In this document: one piece after another, positions 35,376 through 43,865 of the stretch
Numbering within the stretch: position 1 is the first letter of the stretch
Layout: every line of letters starts with the position of its first letter
Source of the DNA: Streptomyces decoyicus
Lineage (GTDB): Bacteria > Actinomycetota > Actinomycetes > Streptomycetales > Streptomycetaceae
DNA: 64,000 nt
Reading direction: 5' to 3'
NCBI RefSeq assembly: GCF_019880305.1
Contig: NZ_CP082301.1
Span: 1,674,001 to 1,738,000, forward strand
Made by a program: the position numbers and the translations under genes
Notes under the pieces: generated by a model
The model's database searches: none
What the model was told of the DNA's origin: nothing
The model's input: only the letters and a program-made list of their open reading frames with translations

Positions 35376-36722
35376 ATGGCAGGCACGGGCAACGAGCAGG
35401 CGAGGAAGACGGCCGAGGGGCTGGCGTACGCCACCGGATTCGGCAACGAGCACAGCTCGGAGGCCGTGCCGGGTGCCCTGCCGGCGGGCCGCAACTCCCC
35501 TCAGCGCGCACCGCTCGGCCTGTATGCCGAGCAGCTCAGCGGGTCGGCGTTCACCGAACCGCGCGACCACAACCACCGCTCCTGGCTCTACCGCATCCGC
35601 CCGTCGGCCGCGCATCCGCCGTTCGTCCGCGCCGAACAGCGCGCGCTCCGCTCGGCGCCGTTCACCGACTGCGTTCCCGACCCCAACCGGCTGCGCTGGA
35701 ACCCCCTGCCCGAGCCCGCCGGCCCGGCCGACTTCCTGGACGGGCTCTGGACGCTGGGCGGCAACGGCGACGCCACCCAGCGCACCGGTATCGCCGTCCA
35801 CCTCTACCACGCCAACACCTCCATGGACCGGCGGGTGTTCGGCAACGCGGACGGCGAGCTGCTGATCGTGCCGGAGCACGGCGGGCTGCTGCTGCGCACC
35901 GAACTCGGCCTGCTGCGCGCCGAACCGGGCGAGGTGGCGCTGATCCCGCGCGGCGTCCGCTTCCGCGTCGAGCTGCCGGCCGCTGCATCCGACGGGCGGA
36001 GCCCGACAGCTCGCGGCTATGTCTGCGAGAACTACGGACGGCCCTTCCAGCTCCCCGACCTCGGCCCGATCGGCGCCAACGGCCTGGCCAACCCCCGGGA
36101 CTTCCGCGCCCCGGTCGCCGCCTACGAGGACGTCGAGGGCCCCGTCGAGGTCGTCAACAAGTTCTGCGGCAACCTCTGGACGGCCACCTACGACCACTCG
36201 CCGCTGGATGTCGTCGCCTGGCACGGCAACCACGTCCCGTACGTCTATGACCTGCGCCGCTTCAATGTCATCGGCTCGATCAGCTACGACCACCCCGACC
36301 CGTCGATCTTCACCGTCCTCACCTCCCCCTCCGACACCCCGGGCCTGGCGGGCGTGGACTTCGTGGTCTTCGCGCCCCGCTGGCTGGTCGGCGAGGACAC
36401 CTTCCGGCCGCCCTACTTCCACCGCAATGTGATGACCGAGTACATGGGGCTGATCGAGGGCGCCTACGACGCCAAGGCCGAGGGTTTCGTGCCGGGCGGC
36501 GGCTCCCTGCACAACATGATGTCGGCGCACGGGCCCGACCGGGAGACCTTCGACCGGGCCGGCGCCGCCGAGCTGCGACCGCAGAAGATCGACGACGGGC
36601 TGGCTTTCATGTTCGAGACCCGCTGGCCGCTGACGCTGACCGAACAGGCCCGGGACGCCGGCCATCTCCAGCGCGGTTACGACGACGTATGGCAGGGTCT
36701 CCAGCGCCACTTCCGCCCGTGA
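35376..36722 (+). CDS. hmgA: Homogentisate 1,2-dioxygenase
   Basis: A 448-residue enzyme of normal length. Diagnostic segments are [13 protein letters not shown] at the N-terminus, [16 protein letters not shown], and the iron-binding region [27 protein letters not shown], followed by [15 protein letters not shown]. It cleaves the ring of homogentisate to maleylacetoacetate in tyrosine/phenylalanine catabolism. Maleylacetoacetate isomerase and fumarylacetoacetase are not next to it. A GntR gene follows after 16 bp. Confidence 0.96.
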   Translation: MAGTGNEQARKTAEGLAYATGFGNEHSSEAVPGALPAGRNSPQRAPLGLYAEQLSGSAFTEPRDHNHRSWLYRIRPSAAHPPFVRAEQRALRSAPFTDCVPDPNRLRWNPLPEPAGPADFLDGLWTLGGNGDATQRTGIAVHLYHANTSMDRRVFGNADGELLIVPEHGGLLLRTELGLLRAEPGEVALIPRGVRFRVELPAAASDGRSPTARGYVCENYGRPFQLPDLGPIGANGLANPRDFRAPVAAYEDVEGPVEVVNKFCGNLWTATYDHSPLDVVAWHGNHVPYVYDLRRFNVIGSISYDHPDPSIFTVLTSPSDTPGLAGVDFVVFAPRWLVGEDTFRPPYFHRNVMTEYMGLIEGAYDAKAEGFVPGGGSLHNMMSAHGPDRETFDRAGAAELRPQKIDDGLAFMFETRWPLTLTEQARDAGHLQRGYDDVWQGLQRHFRP

Positions 36723-36738
36723 CACCGGGGATCGCCTC

Positions 36739-37485
36739 GTGACCACCTTCGCTCCCGACTCGCTCGCCCTGAACCGCAAGCTGCCGCTGTGGTACCAGGT
36801 CTCGCAGTCGCTGCGCGCCTCCATACTGGGCCGTTCCCCCGAGGCGCCGCTGCGGCTGCCCACCGAGGACGCGCTCGCCGCGCACTACGGCGTGAGCGTG
36901 CTGACCATGCGCCAGGCCCTCAAGGAACTGGAGGCGGAGGGCCTGATCAGCCGGCACCGGCGCCGGGGCACCTTCATCGAGCCGAGCGCCCAGCGCGGTG
37001 CGCCCGTACGGCTCCTGGGTTCGGTGGACGCGATCGTGGCCCAGCAGTCCGGGATGACCACCGAGCTGCTGGAACACGGCCCCACCACGGTGCCGTCCGA
37101 ACTCTCCGAGTACTTCCCGGGCCTGGCCGAGGTGACCGGATTCCGCCGGCTGCGCAGCGACGAGGAGACCGGCGAGCCGACCAACCACGCACACAACTAC
37201 GTACGCCCCGACGTCGCCGCGCTGATCGATCCGGCGGATCTGCTGCGCTCGCCGATGACGAAGGTGCTGCGGGACGCGGTGGGCGTACGGATCAGCCGGA
37301 TCACCGACACCGTCGAGGCCCGGCTGGCCGACCCGGAGACCGCCCGGCTGCTCCAGGTCCCGCTACTGAGCCCGATCCTGCACTACACGGGCATCACCTA
37401 CGACGAGGACGGCCGCGCGGTCGATGTCGCGCGGATCCACTACCGCGGCGACCGTTTCTCGTTCACGGTGACGCTTGAGGCGTGA
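36739..37485 (+). CDS. GntR family regulator with UTRA domain (HutC subfamily)
   Basis: A 248-residue protein. The winged helix (LPLWYQVSQSLRASILG, then LPTEDALAAHYGVSVLTMRQAL) is followed by a UTRA ligand domain. The GTG start lies 16 bp after hmgA, so both are probably co-transcribed, and it is the natural candidate to repress hmgA through the inverted repeat at 35330-35353 in response to homogentisate or a related compound (inference). Confidence 0.9.
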   Translation: MTTFAPDSLALNRKLPLWYQVSQSLRASILGRSPEAPLRLPTEDALAAHYGVSVLTMRQALKELEAEGLISRHRRRGTFIEPSAQRGAPVRLLGSVDAIVAQQSGMTTELLEHGPTTVPSELSEYFPGLAEVTGFRRLRSDEETGEPTNHAHNYVRPDVAALIDPADLLRSPMTKVLRDAVGVRISRITDTVEARLADPETARLLQVPLLSPILHYTGITYDEDGRAVDVARIHYRGDRFSFTVTLEA

Positions 37486-37644
37486 CTTCCCACGTTGTCG
37501 GCTTTCCCGCCGTGGTGGTTTGTCGCCGTTGCGCCTCCGCTGCGCTGGGCCTCCGGCCCACGTTTTTGGCTGTCCCGCCGTGGTGGTTGTTCGCCGTTGC
37601 GCCTGCGGCGGGCGGGTGGGTGTCGGGTGCGGTGACGGGCCTCC

Positions 37645-37693
37645 GGGGCCGGTGTGTGGGACTGCTTCGCTTTACGTCCCACACACCGGCCCC
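37645..37693. repeat. Left hairpin: 17-bp stem, loop CTGCTTCGCTTTACG
   Basis: Bases 37645-37661 pair perfectly with 37677-37693, leaving a 15-base loop (37662-37676). The loop is the exact reverse complement of the loop of the right hairpin at 37902-37916, although the stems differ in sequence. Confidence 0.85.
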
Positions 37694-37884
37694 TCCGGCC
37701 CGCCCCCTCCCGTGAGTGGATGAGTGAAACGTGGGTGGGGGCGGGCCAATGGCATGGCCGTGCGGCCCCTTTGGTCGCTCCGTGATGACCGAGGCATTTC
37801 GATGTGACCACGAGGTGCACCGGACCACCCACGTTCACCCCCACCAGCCTTTTCCCACCCCCCAACGGGAGGGGACGGGCCGGA

Positions 37885-37933
37885 GCGGGTGGGTGTCCGG
37901 ACGTAAAGCGAAGCAGTCCGGACACCCACCCGC
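37885..37933. repeat. Right hairpin: 17-bp stem, loop CGTAAAGCGAAGCAG
   Basis: Bases 37885-37901 pair perfectly with 37917-37933 around a 15-base loop. The loop contains GCGAAGC, known as an unusually stable DNA mini-hairpin, and is exactly complementary to the left hairpin loop. Confidence 0.85.
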
Positions 37934-38080
37934 GCAGGCCCGTCACCGGCACCCGACAGCCCCGCGCAGCGGCAACGCCCGCCGCAGGCGCAACGGCGAA
38001 CAACCCCGCGCCGGGGAAGCCAAAAACGTCGGGCGCAAAGCAAAGCGCAGCGGAACGGCGGGAAAGCCAAAAACGTGGGC

Positions 38081-39457
38081 TCAAATCCGCTCAAGGCTCC
38101 GCCCCGTACTGCGCGGCCCCAGCAGCGCCACATCCAGGCACAGCAGCAGCATCAGCCCCGCCGAGCCGGTGAACACCGCGGCCGCACCGAGGTCGTTCAG
38201 CACGCTCAGCGCGATGAACGGCAGCAGAACCGAGGTGAGCCGGGACAGCGAGTAGGCGATGCCGATCGCGCTGCTGCGCAGACCGGTCGGGAAGATCTCG
38301 GTCTGGTAGACGTGGAAGGCGTTGGAGAAGACATTGCTGCACACCGTCAGCAGGACGCCGAAGGTGACAACGGCCCAGGTGGCGGAGGCGAAACCGAAGG
38401 CCAGACCGCAGCCGGCGATACCGAGCGCCGAGGCGATGATCAGCGTCCGGCGCTCGATCCGGTCGATGAGCGGGACGGACAGCGCGGAGCCGATCGGATA
38501 GCCGCAGAAGCTCAGCGCCGCGTACAGCAGCGACTCGGTGACGGTGTGGCCCTTCGCGGTGAGCACCACCGGCGCCAGCGACCCGAAACCGTAGTAGCCG
38601 ACGGTCTGGAGCACCTGGAAGATCCACCACATGACGGTGCGCCGCCGCTGGTCGCCCCGGAACATGTCGGCCAGTGGCACCTTCCGCTCCGGGACGGTCT
38701 CCGCCTCCGGTACGGACGGCAGGCTGCCGCCGCTCTCCCGGGCCACCCGCTCCTCCAGCCCGGCCACGATCCGTTCGGCCTCCTCGCCCCGCCCCCGCAC
38801 CGTCAACCACCGTGGTGATTCCGGCAGTTGGCGGCGCATGAGCTGGATGAACGCGGCACCCAGCGCACCTGCCACCAGCAGCCAGCGCCAGCCCTCGACG
38901 CCCAGTAGCCGCTGCTCGGCCACCAGCCGGGCGCCGAGCAGCGCGGCGACCGGAACGCCGAGGAACCCGAAGGTGTACGCATGGGCGATATAGCGCCCGC
39001 GCACCGCCCGGGGCAGGAACTCCGCGAGATAGGTGTCCACCAGCACGAGTTCGGCGCCGAGCCCGAGGCCGGACAGAAAGCGCAGCACCAGGAGCCAGGA
39101 CAGGTCCGGGGCGAAGGCGCACAGCAGCGAGAAGAACGAGTACGCCGCCAGGTTGATCATGAACATCCGGCGCCGTCCGAAGCGGTCGGCGAGCACCGAC
39201 AGCACATTCGCACCGACGAACATCCCGAGGAACCCGGCGGCGATCACCCAGGACTTCGCGGTGTGCTCGGCGAGGACCGCGGCCAGCACCCCGCCGAGGA
39301 AGATCTCGTAGAGGTCGAAGAAGGCGCCGAGGCCGACGATGAGGGTGATCCGGCGGTGCCACCGGGACGGCGGCAGCCGGTCCAGCCGCGCGGCGGCCCG
39401 GTGGCCGATGGGGGTCCCCCCGCGCCGTTCAGGCGTGGAGGAGGTGGTGTCCGTCAT
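38081..39457 (-). CDS. MFS transporter (sugar porter/AAHS-like)
   Basis: About 458 residues. The first helix has LGAFFDLYEIFLGGVLAAVLAE, the loop 2-3 motif is SVLADRFGRRRMFMIN, helix 4 has GLGLGAELVLVDTYLAEFLP, and PESPRWL ends the N-terminal half, a pattern of the sugar-porter/aromatic-acid group. ATG 39457 is preceded by GGGGAGG. The substrate is unknown. It converges on the structured repeat. Confidence 0.87.
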   Translation of the reverse strand: MTDTTSSTPERRGGTPIGHRAAARLDRLPPSRWHRRITLIVGLGAFFDLYEIFLGGVLAAVLAEHTAKSWVIAAGFLGMFVGANVLSVLADRFGRRRMFMINLAAYSFFSLLCAFAPDLSWLLVLRFLSGLGLGAELVLVDTYLAEFLPRAVRGRYIAHAYTFGFLGVPVAALLGARLVAEQRLLGVEGWRWLLVAGALGAAFIQLMRRQLPESPRWLTVRGRGEEAERIVAGLEERVARESGGSLPSVPEAETVPERKVPLADMFRGDQRRRTVMWWIFQVLQTVGYYGFGSLAPVVLTAKGHTVTESLLYAALSFCGYPIGSALSVPLIDRIERRTLIIASALGIAGCGLAFGFASATWAVVTFGVLLTVCSNVFSNAFHVYQTEIFPTGLRSSAIGIAYSLSRLTSVLLPFIALSVLNDLGAAAVFTGSAGLMLLLCLDVALLGPRSTGRSLERI

Positions 39458-39676
39458 GGCGGTCCTCCCCTGAGCAGGTCCCGGCGCACAGGGCGGAGCC
39501 AGGTCCGCACCGCGTGGTCGGGCGTACGGCCAGGACCGTACTCCTTCAAGATCAGCAAGCGGAAGACCGCCTGCCCGCCCGCCCCGGACGGTGGACAGAA
39601 CCTGCGGATTCGGTACGGGCGCGGGGCCGGTGGATACCATGCCGGGGTCAACCGAACGGTCCGGGAGGGGCTCCGC

Positions 39677-40936
39677 GTGACGGCGAAGCAGGACGCGCCA
39701 CGGCTGTCCGATCTCATGCCGTGGTCCGTGGCGCCGCTGCGGCTCGGCCGTTCCTGGGTACTGGCGCCCGATCCGGCCACGCTGCGCGCCCGCTGGGCGG
39801 CGCTGGTGGACGCCGAGGACGCGGCGGCCCGCGAACGGCTGTTCCGGCCGTCCCGCGCCCGGACCCTGCACTCCGCCGTCGGCCAGCTGCCGGGCCAGGC
39901 CACCCCCACCGAACGGCTCCACCGGGCGAGCGGGCCGTGCCCCGAGCCGGTGCGGGTGGCGCACGGCCCCTTCGACCAGCAGTGGCTGCTGCCCGACCAC
40001 CGGCTGATCGACGGTGCGCGCCCGGAGCTGTGGCGGGTGGCGGACGCCCGGCAGCTGTTCGTCGTCGAGTGGGGGCAGGTGCCGCAGGTGCCCGGCCCCG
40101 CGGTGGGTTGCTCCGCGCTGCTGCCCGACGGGCGTTCGCCGGCCGGCCGGCCCGGACGGATCCATCCGCTCTACCGGCGGCCCGGCGGGCAGGAGCCGAA
40201 TCTCGCCCCGGGCCTGCTCGATCTGCTCGCCCGGCGCCTGGACCGCCCGGCAGGCCCGACGGATCTGCTCGCCTGGCTCGCCGTGAGCGCCCAGCACTCC
40301 CCCGACGGCTGCACGGTGCCGCTCACCGCCGCCCCGGAACTCTGGGACCGCGGCGTCGCGCTCGGCGAGCGGCTGCTGTGGCTCGGCACCCGGGGCGCCT
40401 ACGCGCCCGGAACAGCCGGCGGGAGCGGCGGCGGACGGCCCCGGATGCCGGGCGGCCGCCGCCCGTACGTACGCTCCGCGCTCCCGGCCCGCGGACTGCC
40501 CCAGGACTTCGGCTACGACCCGGAGGAGGAGGCGCTGCTGCTCGGGGGCGGCCGGATCTCCCCCGTGCCACGGGGCGCCTGGGACTTCCACGCGGGCGGC
40601 GTACGCGTCCTGGAGGCGTGGCTGGCCGAGCGCACCGGCGCCGCCGCGGCGGGAGCGGAGACGCCCGAGGCCGGTTCGCTGGCCGCGCTGCGCCCCGCGA
40701 ACTGGCCGCAGGAGTGGACGTCGGAGCTGCTGGAGCTGATCACCGTACTGGCGCTGCTGGACGAACTCCGTCCGGAGTGCGAGGAGTTGCGGAAGCAGGC
40801 GAAGGACGGTCCGCAGCTGACGGCGGGCGCACTGCGCGCGGCCGGCATCCTCCCGGCGCCGGTCCCCGCGCACCGCCCGGCCTCCGTGCTCGATCATCAC
40901 GAGGAGGGCCCGGAGGGGCAGTTCGCGCTGTTGTGA
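39677..40936 (+). CDS. Type ISP restriction-enzyme C-terminal-domain protein (stand-alone)
   Basis: A 419-residue protein that resembles the C-terminal specificity region of type ISP restriction-modification enzymes (LlaBIII-like): FDQQWLLPDHRLIDGARPELWRV, VGCSALLPD, IHPLYRR, NLAPGLLDLL, and an AVSAQHSP to VPLTAAPELWDRGVALGERLLWL segment. Helicase, nuclease and methylase domains are absent. Such orphan proteins are frequent in Streptomyces chromosomes, so the domain has probably been reused; the function is unknown. GTG 39677 follows GGGAGGGG. Confidence 0.7.
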   Translation: MTAKQDAPRLSDLMPWSVAPLRLGRSWVLAPDPATLRARWAALVDAEDAAARERLFRPSRARTLHSAVGQLPGQATPTERLHRASGPCPEPVRVAHGPFDQQWLLPDHRLIDGARPELWRVADARQLFVVEWGQVPQVPGPAVGCSALLPDGRSPAGRPGRIHPLYRRPGGQEPNLAPGLLDLLARRLDRPAGPTDLLAWLAVSAQHSPDGCTVPLTAAPELWDRGVALGERLLWLGTRGAYAPGTAGGSGGGRPRMPGGRRPYVRSALPARGLPQDFGYDPEEEALLLGGGRISPVPRGAWDFHAGGVRVLEAWLAERTGAAAAGAETPEAGSLAALRPANWPQEWTSELLELITVLALLDELRPECEELRKQAKDGPQLTAGALRAAGILPAPVPAHRPASVLDHHEEGPEGQFALL

Positions 40937-41018
40937 GCGCCCCGGTCCGAGCCGCTGCCCGTGCCCGCCCGGCGGCGTGCTCTCCACCGCTCAGGGCCGG
41001 CGGCGCGGCGGCACGGAC

Positions 41019-41057
41019 AAAAAAAACCCACCCGCCGCGGAGCAACGGGTGGTGGGG
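41019..41057 (-). terminator. Intrinsic terminator (hairpin plus T8 on the minus strand)
   Basis: On the minus strand a hairpin of the type CCCACC(AC)CCG/CGGGTGGG is followed by eight T. It serves transcripts coming from the small gene at 41245-41508. The remaining part of 40937-41244 shows nothing else. Confidence 0.65.
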
Positions 41058-41244
41058 AGTGGTGCACCGGCCGGGCGGGGACGAGGCCGGGCGAAGAGCG
41101 GGCGCCGCACGGCACCTCCGGAGCGAGGGATCCGCCCCGGCGAGCACACCGACGAGCTGCCGGCGCCCTGGGCCTGACGAGCGATCGGACCGCAGTGCCG
41201 CGCCGGGACGGTGTGATCGCCCGAGATGCCGCTTCAGAAGCGGC

Positions 41245-41508
41245 TCAGCCGTGACCCCCGAACAGCGAGCGCCGCAGCCTGCGCAGAGGCGCGAACAGCG
41301 ACACCCTGGCGCCGCGGCCGTTCCTCGTACGCGAATGATCACGCTTGGTGAGCTCTCGCATCAGCAGCGTCGCCCCCTCCGACTCACGCTGCGGGATGGC
41401 GGGGCCACCCAGCACCGCGAGATGGCGGTCGAGACGCGCACTGGACGCACTGCTCCCGCAGTTGATGGCAGGGACTCGCGCCCTGCTACGCACTGTTATC
41501 TGTTCCAT
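41245..41508 (-). CDS. Small basic protein of unknown function (87 residues)
   Basis: ATG 41508 follows GGGGAGAG with good spacing. The product starts MEQITVRSRARVPAIN and ends with an amphipathic basic tail (SLFAPLRRLRRSLFGGHG). Third-codon G/C use is as expected for a gene, and an intrinsic terminator lies downstream on the same strand. I do not recognise the family. A longer reading from 41574 is possible but has no ribosome-binding site. Confidence 0.55.
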   Translation of the reverse strand: MEQITVRSRARVPAINCGSSASSARLDRHLAVLGGPAIPQRESEGATLLMRELTKRDHSRTRNGRGARVSLFAPLRRLRRSLFGGHG

Positions 41509-41780
41509 GACTCTCCCCACCCTACGAGGGCACCCGGCCCCGGGCAGGGTAACCCTATCTCTCTTGGAGGACACGCGTGCAGACCGGTCAACGGATTCAC
41601 CTGCCTCGCCTTGACGTTGACGAACACCATACGGAATGTCACGTACACCGCATGGGCCAGGGCGAGTTGAGCGTCATCGGGCTTCGGCGGAAGCTCTGCG
41701 GGACGTCTGACGGGCCGCCAGGGCTGCCGGGAAGAGACCGGAATCTCACCGTCTCCCCCCGGCGCCCCGCGGGCGGATGA

Positions 41781-42587
41781 TTACGCAGCGGAGGCGAACA
41801 CCGGCAGATAGCCGCCGGACTGCCCGGTGGCGGTGGGGTGGTAGGACTCCAGGACGGGGAAGGTCACGCTGTGCAGCCAGGCGCTGCCGGAGCACAGCTC
41901 ATGGCCGGTAAAGGTGGCATTGACATCGGCGAAGCGGAAGCCGTGGTCGGCCGCCCGCTTGGCGGTGACGCCGTTGATGTCGTCGGCCGCGGCGTTGATC
42001 GCGGCGCGGGACTTCTCGGAGAGGCCGGCGATACAGCTGCCGCCGAGCTTGTAGAAGTGGGGGTAGCCGACGACCACCACATGCGCGGCCGGGGCCTTCT
42101 GGGAGATGGCGTTGTACACCCCGTCGAGCTGAGCGGGCAGGGTGTTGTCGATGTAGCTCCTGGCCTGGGCCACCCGGGACAGACAGGCGCTCTCGCCCTG
42201 GAGCGCGCAGGTCGTCATGGTGTCGGCGAAACCTGCGTCGTTGCCGCCGATGGTGATGCTGACCAGGCCGGTGGAGCTGTTGAGGGGGGCGAGCTGACCG
42301 CTCAGAACGTCACCCGTTCGGGCGCCGGAGCAGGCGGTGAACTGGAAGGAGGAGGGGGAGTGCGCGGCCGCCCAGAGGGCCGGGTAGGCCTTGGAGCTGC
42401 GCTTGCAGGAGCCGCTGGCGCTGTCGTAGCTGCCGGCTCCGACACCGGAGGAGTAGGAGTCGCCCAGGGCCACATAGCCCGTGGCGGTGGGGAGTTGGGC
42501 GGACGCGGCGGCGCTCGCGCCGGTGAGCGCGAGCGCCGTGGTGACGAAGAAGGCGGACGTCAAGGCCGCAAACCGGGACAGTCTCAT
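41781..42587 (-). CDS. Secreted SGNH/GDSL lipase (S. rimosus lipase-like)
   Basis: A 268-residue exported hydrolase, the same length as the S. rimosus extracellular lipase, and very similar to it as I remember it. The signal peptide is SRFAALTSAFFVTTALALTG. The nucleophile is Ser44 in ALGDSYSSG, the oxyanion block is IGGNDAGF, and the catalytic His is about 250 in ESYHPTATGQ. Six cysteines should give three disulfides. It hydrolyses esters outside the cell. AAGGGAGGTTCC is a strong ribosome-binding site. Confidence 0.93.
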   Translation of the reverse strand: MRLSRFAALTSAFFVTTALALTGASAAASAQLPTATGYVALGDSYSSGVGAGSYDSASGSCKRSSKAYPALWAAAHSPSSFQFTACSGARTGDVLSGQLAPLNSSTGLVSITIGGNDAGFADTMTTCALQGESACLSRVAQARSYIDNTLPAQLDGVYNAISQKAPAAHVVVVGYPHFYKLGGSCIAGLSEKSRAAINAAADDINGVTAKRAADHGFRFADVNATFTGHELCSGSAWLHSVTFPVLESYHPTATGQSGGYLPVFASAA

Positions 42588-42626
42588 GGAACCTCCCTTA
42601 GCAGGATCTCTGCCACTTTTGTCGTA

Positions 42627-42674
42627 CCAAAACTCGCCGGTAGCCGGAAGTGTCCATGCCAAAACTTGTTGGTA
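42627..42674. promoter_or_regulatory. Two direct repeats upstream of the lipase gene
   Basis: CCAAAACTCGCCGGTA (42627-42642) and CCAAAACTTGTTGGTA (42659-42674) match at 13 of 16 positions and are 32 bp apart, about three helical turns. They lie 40-87 bp upstream of the lipase start, a position typical for activator or repressor binding. Confidence 0.55.
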
Positions 42675-42829
42675 ATGCACGGCAAATGTGCCGTTCCGGG
42701 GGGATGTTCACCGCGCGTTCTTGCTCCGGCGTGAAGGGCGGCGAGGGCCATCACGGCCGAAGCGGGGCGGCCTGATCGGGCCCCTGCGGTGGGGGCGATC
42801 TTGACACCCGCGGGCAGCCGGCGGACACG

Positions 42830-43540
42830 TCAGCCGTCGGTGGTGCGCCGGCGGCGGGCGAGGCCGGGCACGAGGAAGGCGGTGGCCGCGATGAACGCGG
42901 CCACCAGCAGGATCACCAGCGTCGGACGGGTCCCCAGGCCGAGCAGCCCGGCACCCAGGAGGCCACCGGCGAACAACGCGGCGACCGAGAACAGCCGGCG
43001 GCCCCCGGCATGGCCGCCGTACCCCAGCCTCTTGTCGCGCCCCAGCGGTGACCCGCTCACCAGGGCGGTCATCGCCCGGGTCTCCACCGTCGTCGTGAGG
43101 TCGGGCACGGCGGCCCGTATGGCGGTGACATTGCGCATGCCCATCGCCACCGCCATCAGCCCGATGACGACCCAGCGCCGGCCCGGCGGCAGGCCGCGGG
43201 ACGGCCCCGACTCCCAGGCGGCCGCCGCGGCGGCGACCAGCAGTGCCGCCTCCGTGGTCAGCGCGACCGGGAACCACTGGTGCTGCCGTGCGGCCAGCGC
43301 CGACTCCAACCGGGCCCCCAGCGCCGCGCCCACCGCGAACGCGCCGAGCGACACCGCCGTCGCCAGGACCGGCCGCCCGCCCTGCCCGGCGATCCCGAAG
43401 CCGAGGAAGAGCAGATTGCCGGTCTGGTTGGCGGTGAAGACCTGACCGAGCGCCAGAAAGCTGACGGCGTCGAGCACTCCGGTGGCCACGGTCAGGCCTA
43501 CCATGATCACCGTCAGGGCGGTTCCGCTCGGCGGCTCCAC
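42830..43540 (-). CDS. DUF1275 (YoaK-like) membrane protein
   Basis: About 236 residues and six or so membrane helices. The family signature GVLDAVSFLALGQVFTANQTGNLLFLGF is at the N-terminus. GTG 43540 is preferred because GGAAGGAGCC is well spaced upstream; GTG 43580-43582 has its GGAGG too close. The function of the family is unknown. It is not obviously in an operon. Confidence 0.85.
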   Translation of the reverse strand: MEPPSGTALTVIMVGLTVATGVLDAVSFLALGQVFTANQTGNLLFLGFGIAGQGGRPVLATAVSLGAFAVGAALGARLESALAARQHQWFPVALTTEAALLVAAAAAAWESGPSRGLPPGRRWVVIGLMAVAMGMRNVTAIRAAVPDLTTTVETRAMTALVSGSPLGRDKRLGYGGHAGGRRLFSVAALFAGGLLGAGLLGLGTRPTLVILLVAAFIAATAFLVPGLARRRRTTDG

Positions 43541-43865
43541 GGACGCGGCTCCTTCCAGCGGTGTCGCCCCGCCTCCCGGCACGTCCTCCCAGTCTCCGGA
43601 CGGCCGGCCCGCACCGCCGCCATTGCGCCGTCCGAGGGCGGCCCGCCGGGGCCCCGCCCCCGTGCCCGGTTGCGTAGGTTTCCGGTCTTCTTCGTGTCTT
43701 GACGGTGCTCCGAGCGTTGCGCGACATTGAGGCCCGGCATCCGGCGCTTATGGGGGGCAAAGCTTCGGAAGACCGTTCAGGAGCCTTCAGGAGCCGGGCG
43801 GGGGCGAGGGCAGGGACGGCACCGAACCGGTGCGGGAGCGGCTCAGAGGCGGTTTCCCGAGCACT

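Larger units (their letters stand above)
37486..38080. repeat. Structured intergenic repeat, about 600 bp, two inverted halves
   Basis: No gene is supported here. The left half has two tandem copies of a unit containing GGCTTTCCCGCCGTGGTGG or GGCTGTCCCGCCGTGGTGG followed by CGCCGTTGCGCCT. The right half has the same unit inverted (GGCGCAACGGCGAACAACC; AAGCCAAAAACG twice). Each half has one long hairpin near the middle. Both strands stay open for long distances, but the reading is repetitive. It separates the hmgA-GntR unit from a convergent MFS gene. Confidence 0.75.

Noticed and set aside
37500..38250. Long open frames on both strands through the intergenic repeat
   Set aside because: All of them read through the same inverted and tandem repeats, have no start signals and show no conserved domain. 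The region is better explained as a structured repeat.
38981..40987. Extension of the type ISP-like and MFS frames far upstream of their domains
   Set aside because: The extra residues are low-complexity shadows of the divergent gene. Domain limits and ribosome-binding sites place the starts at 39677 and 39457.
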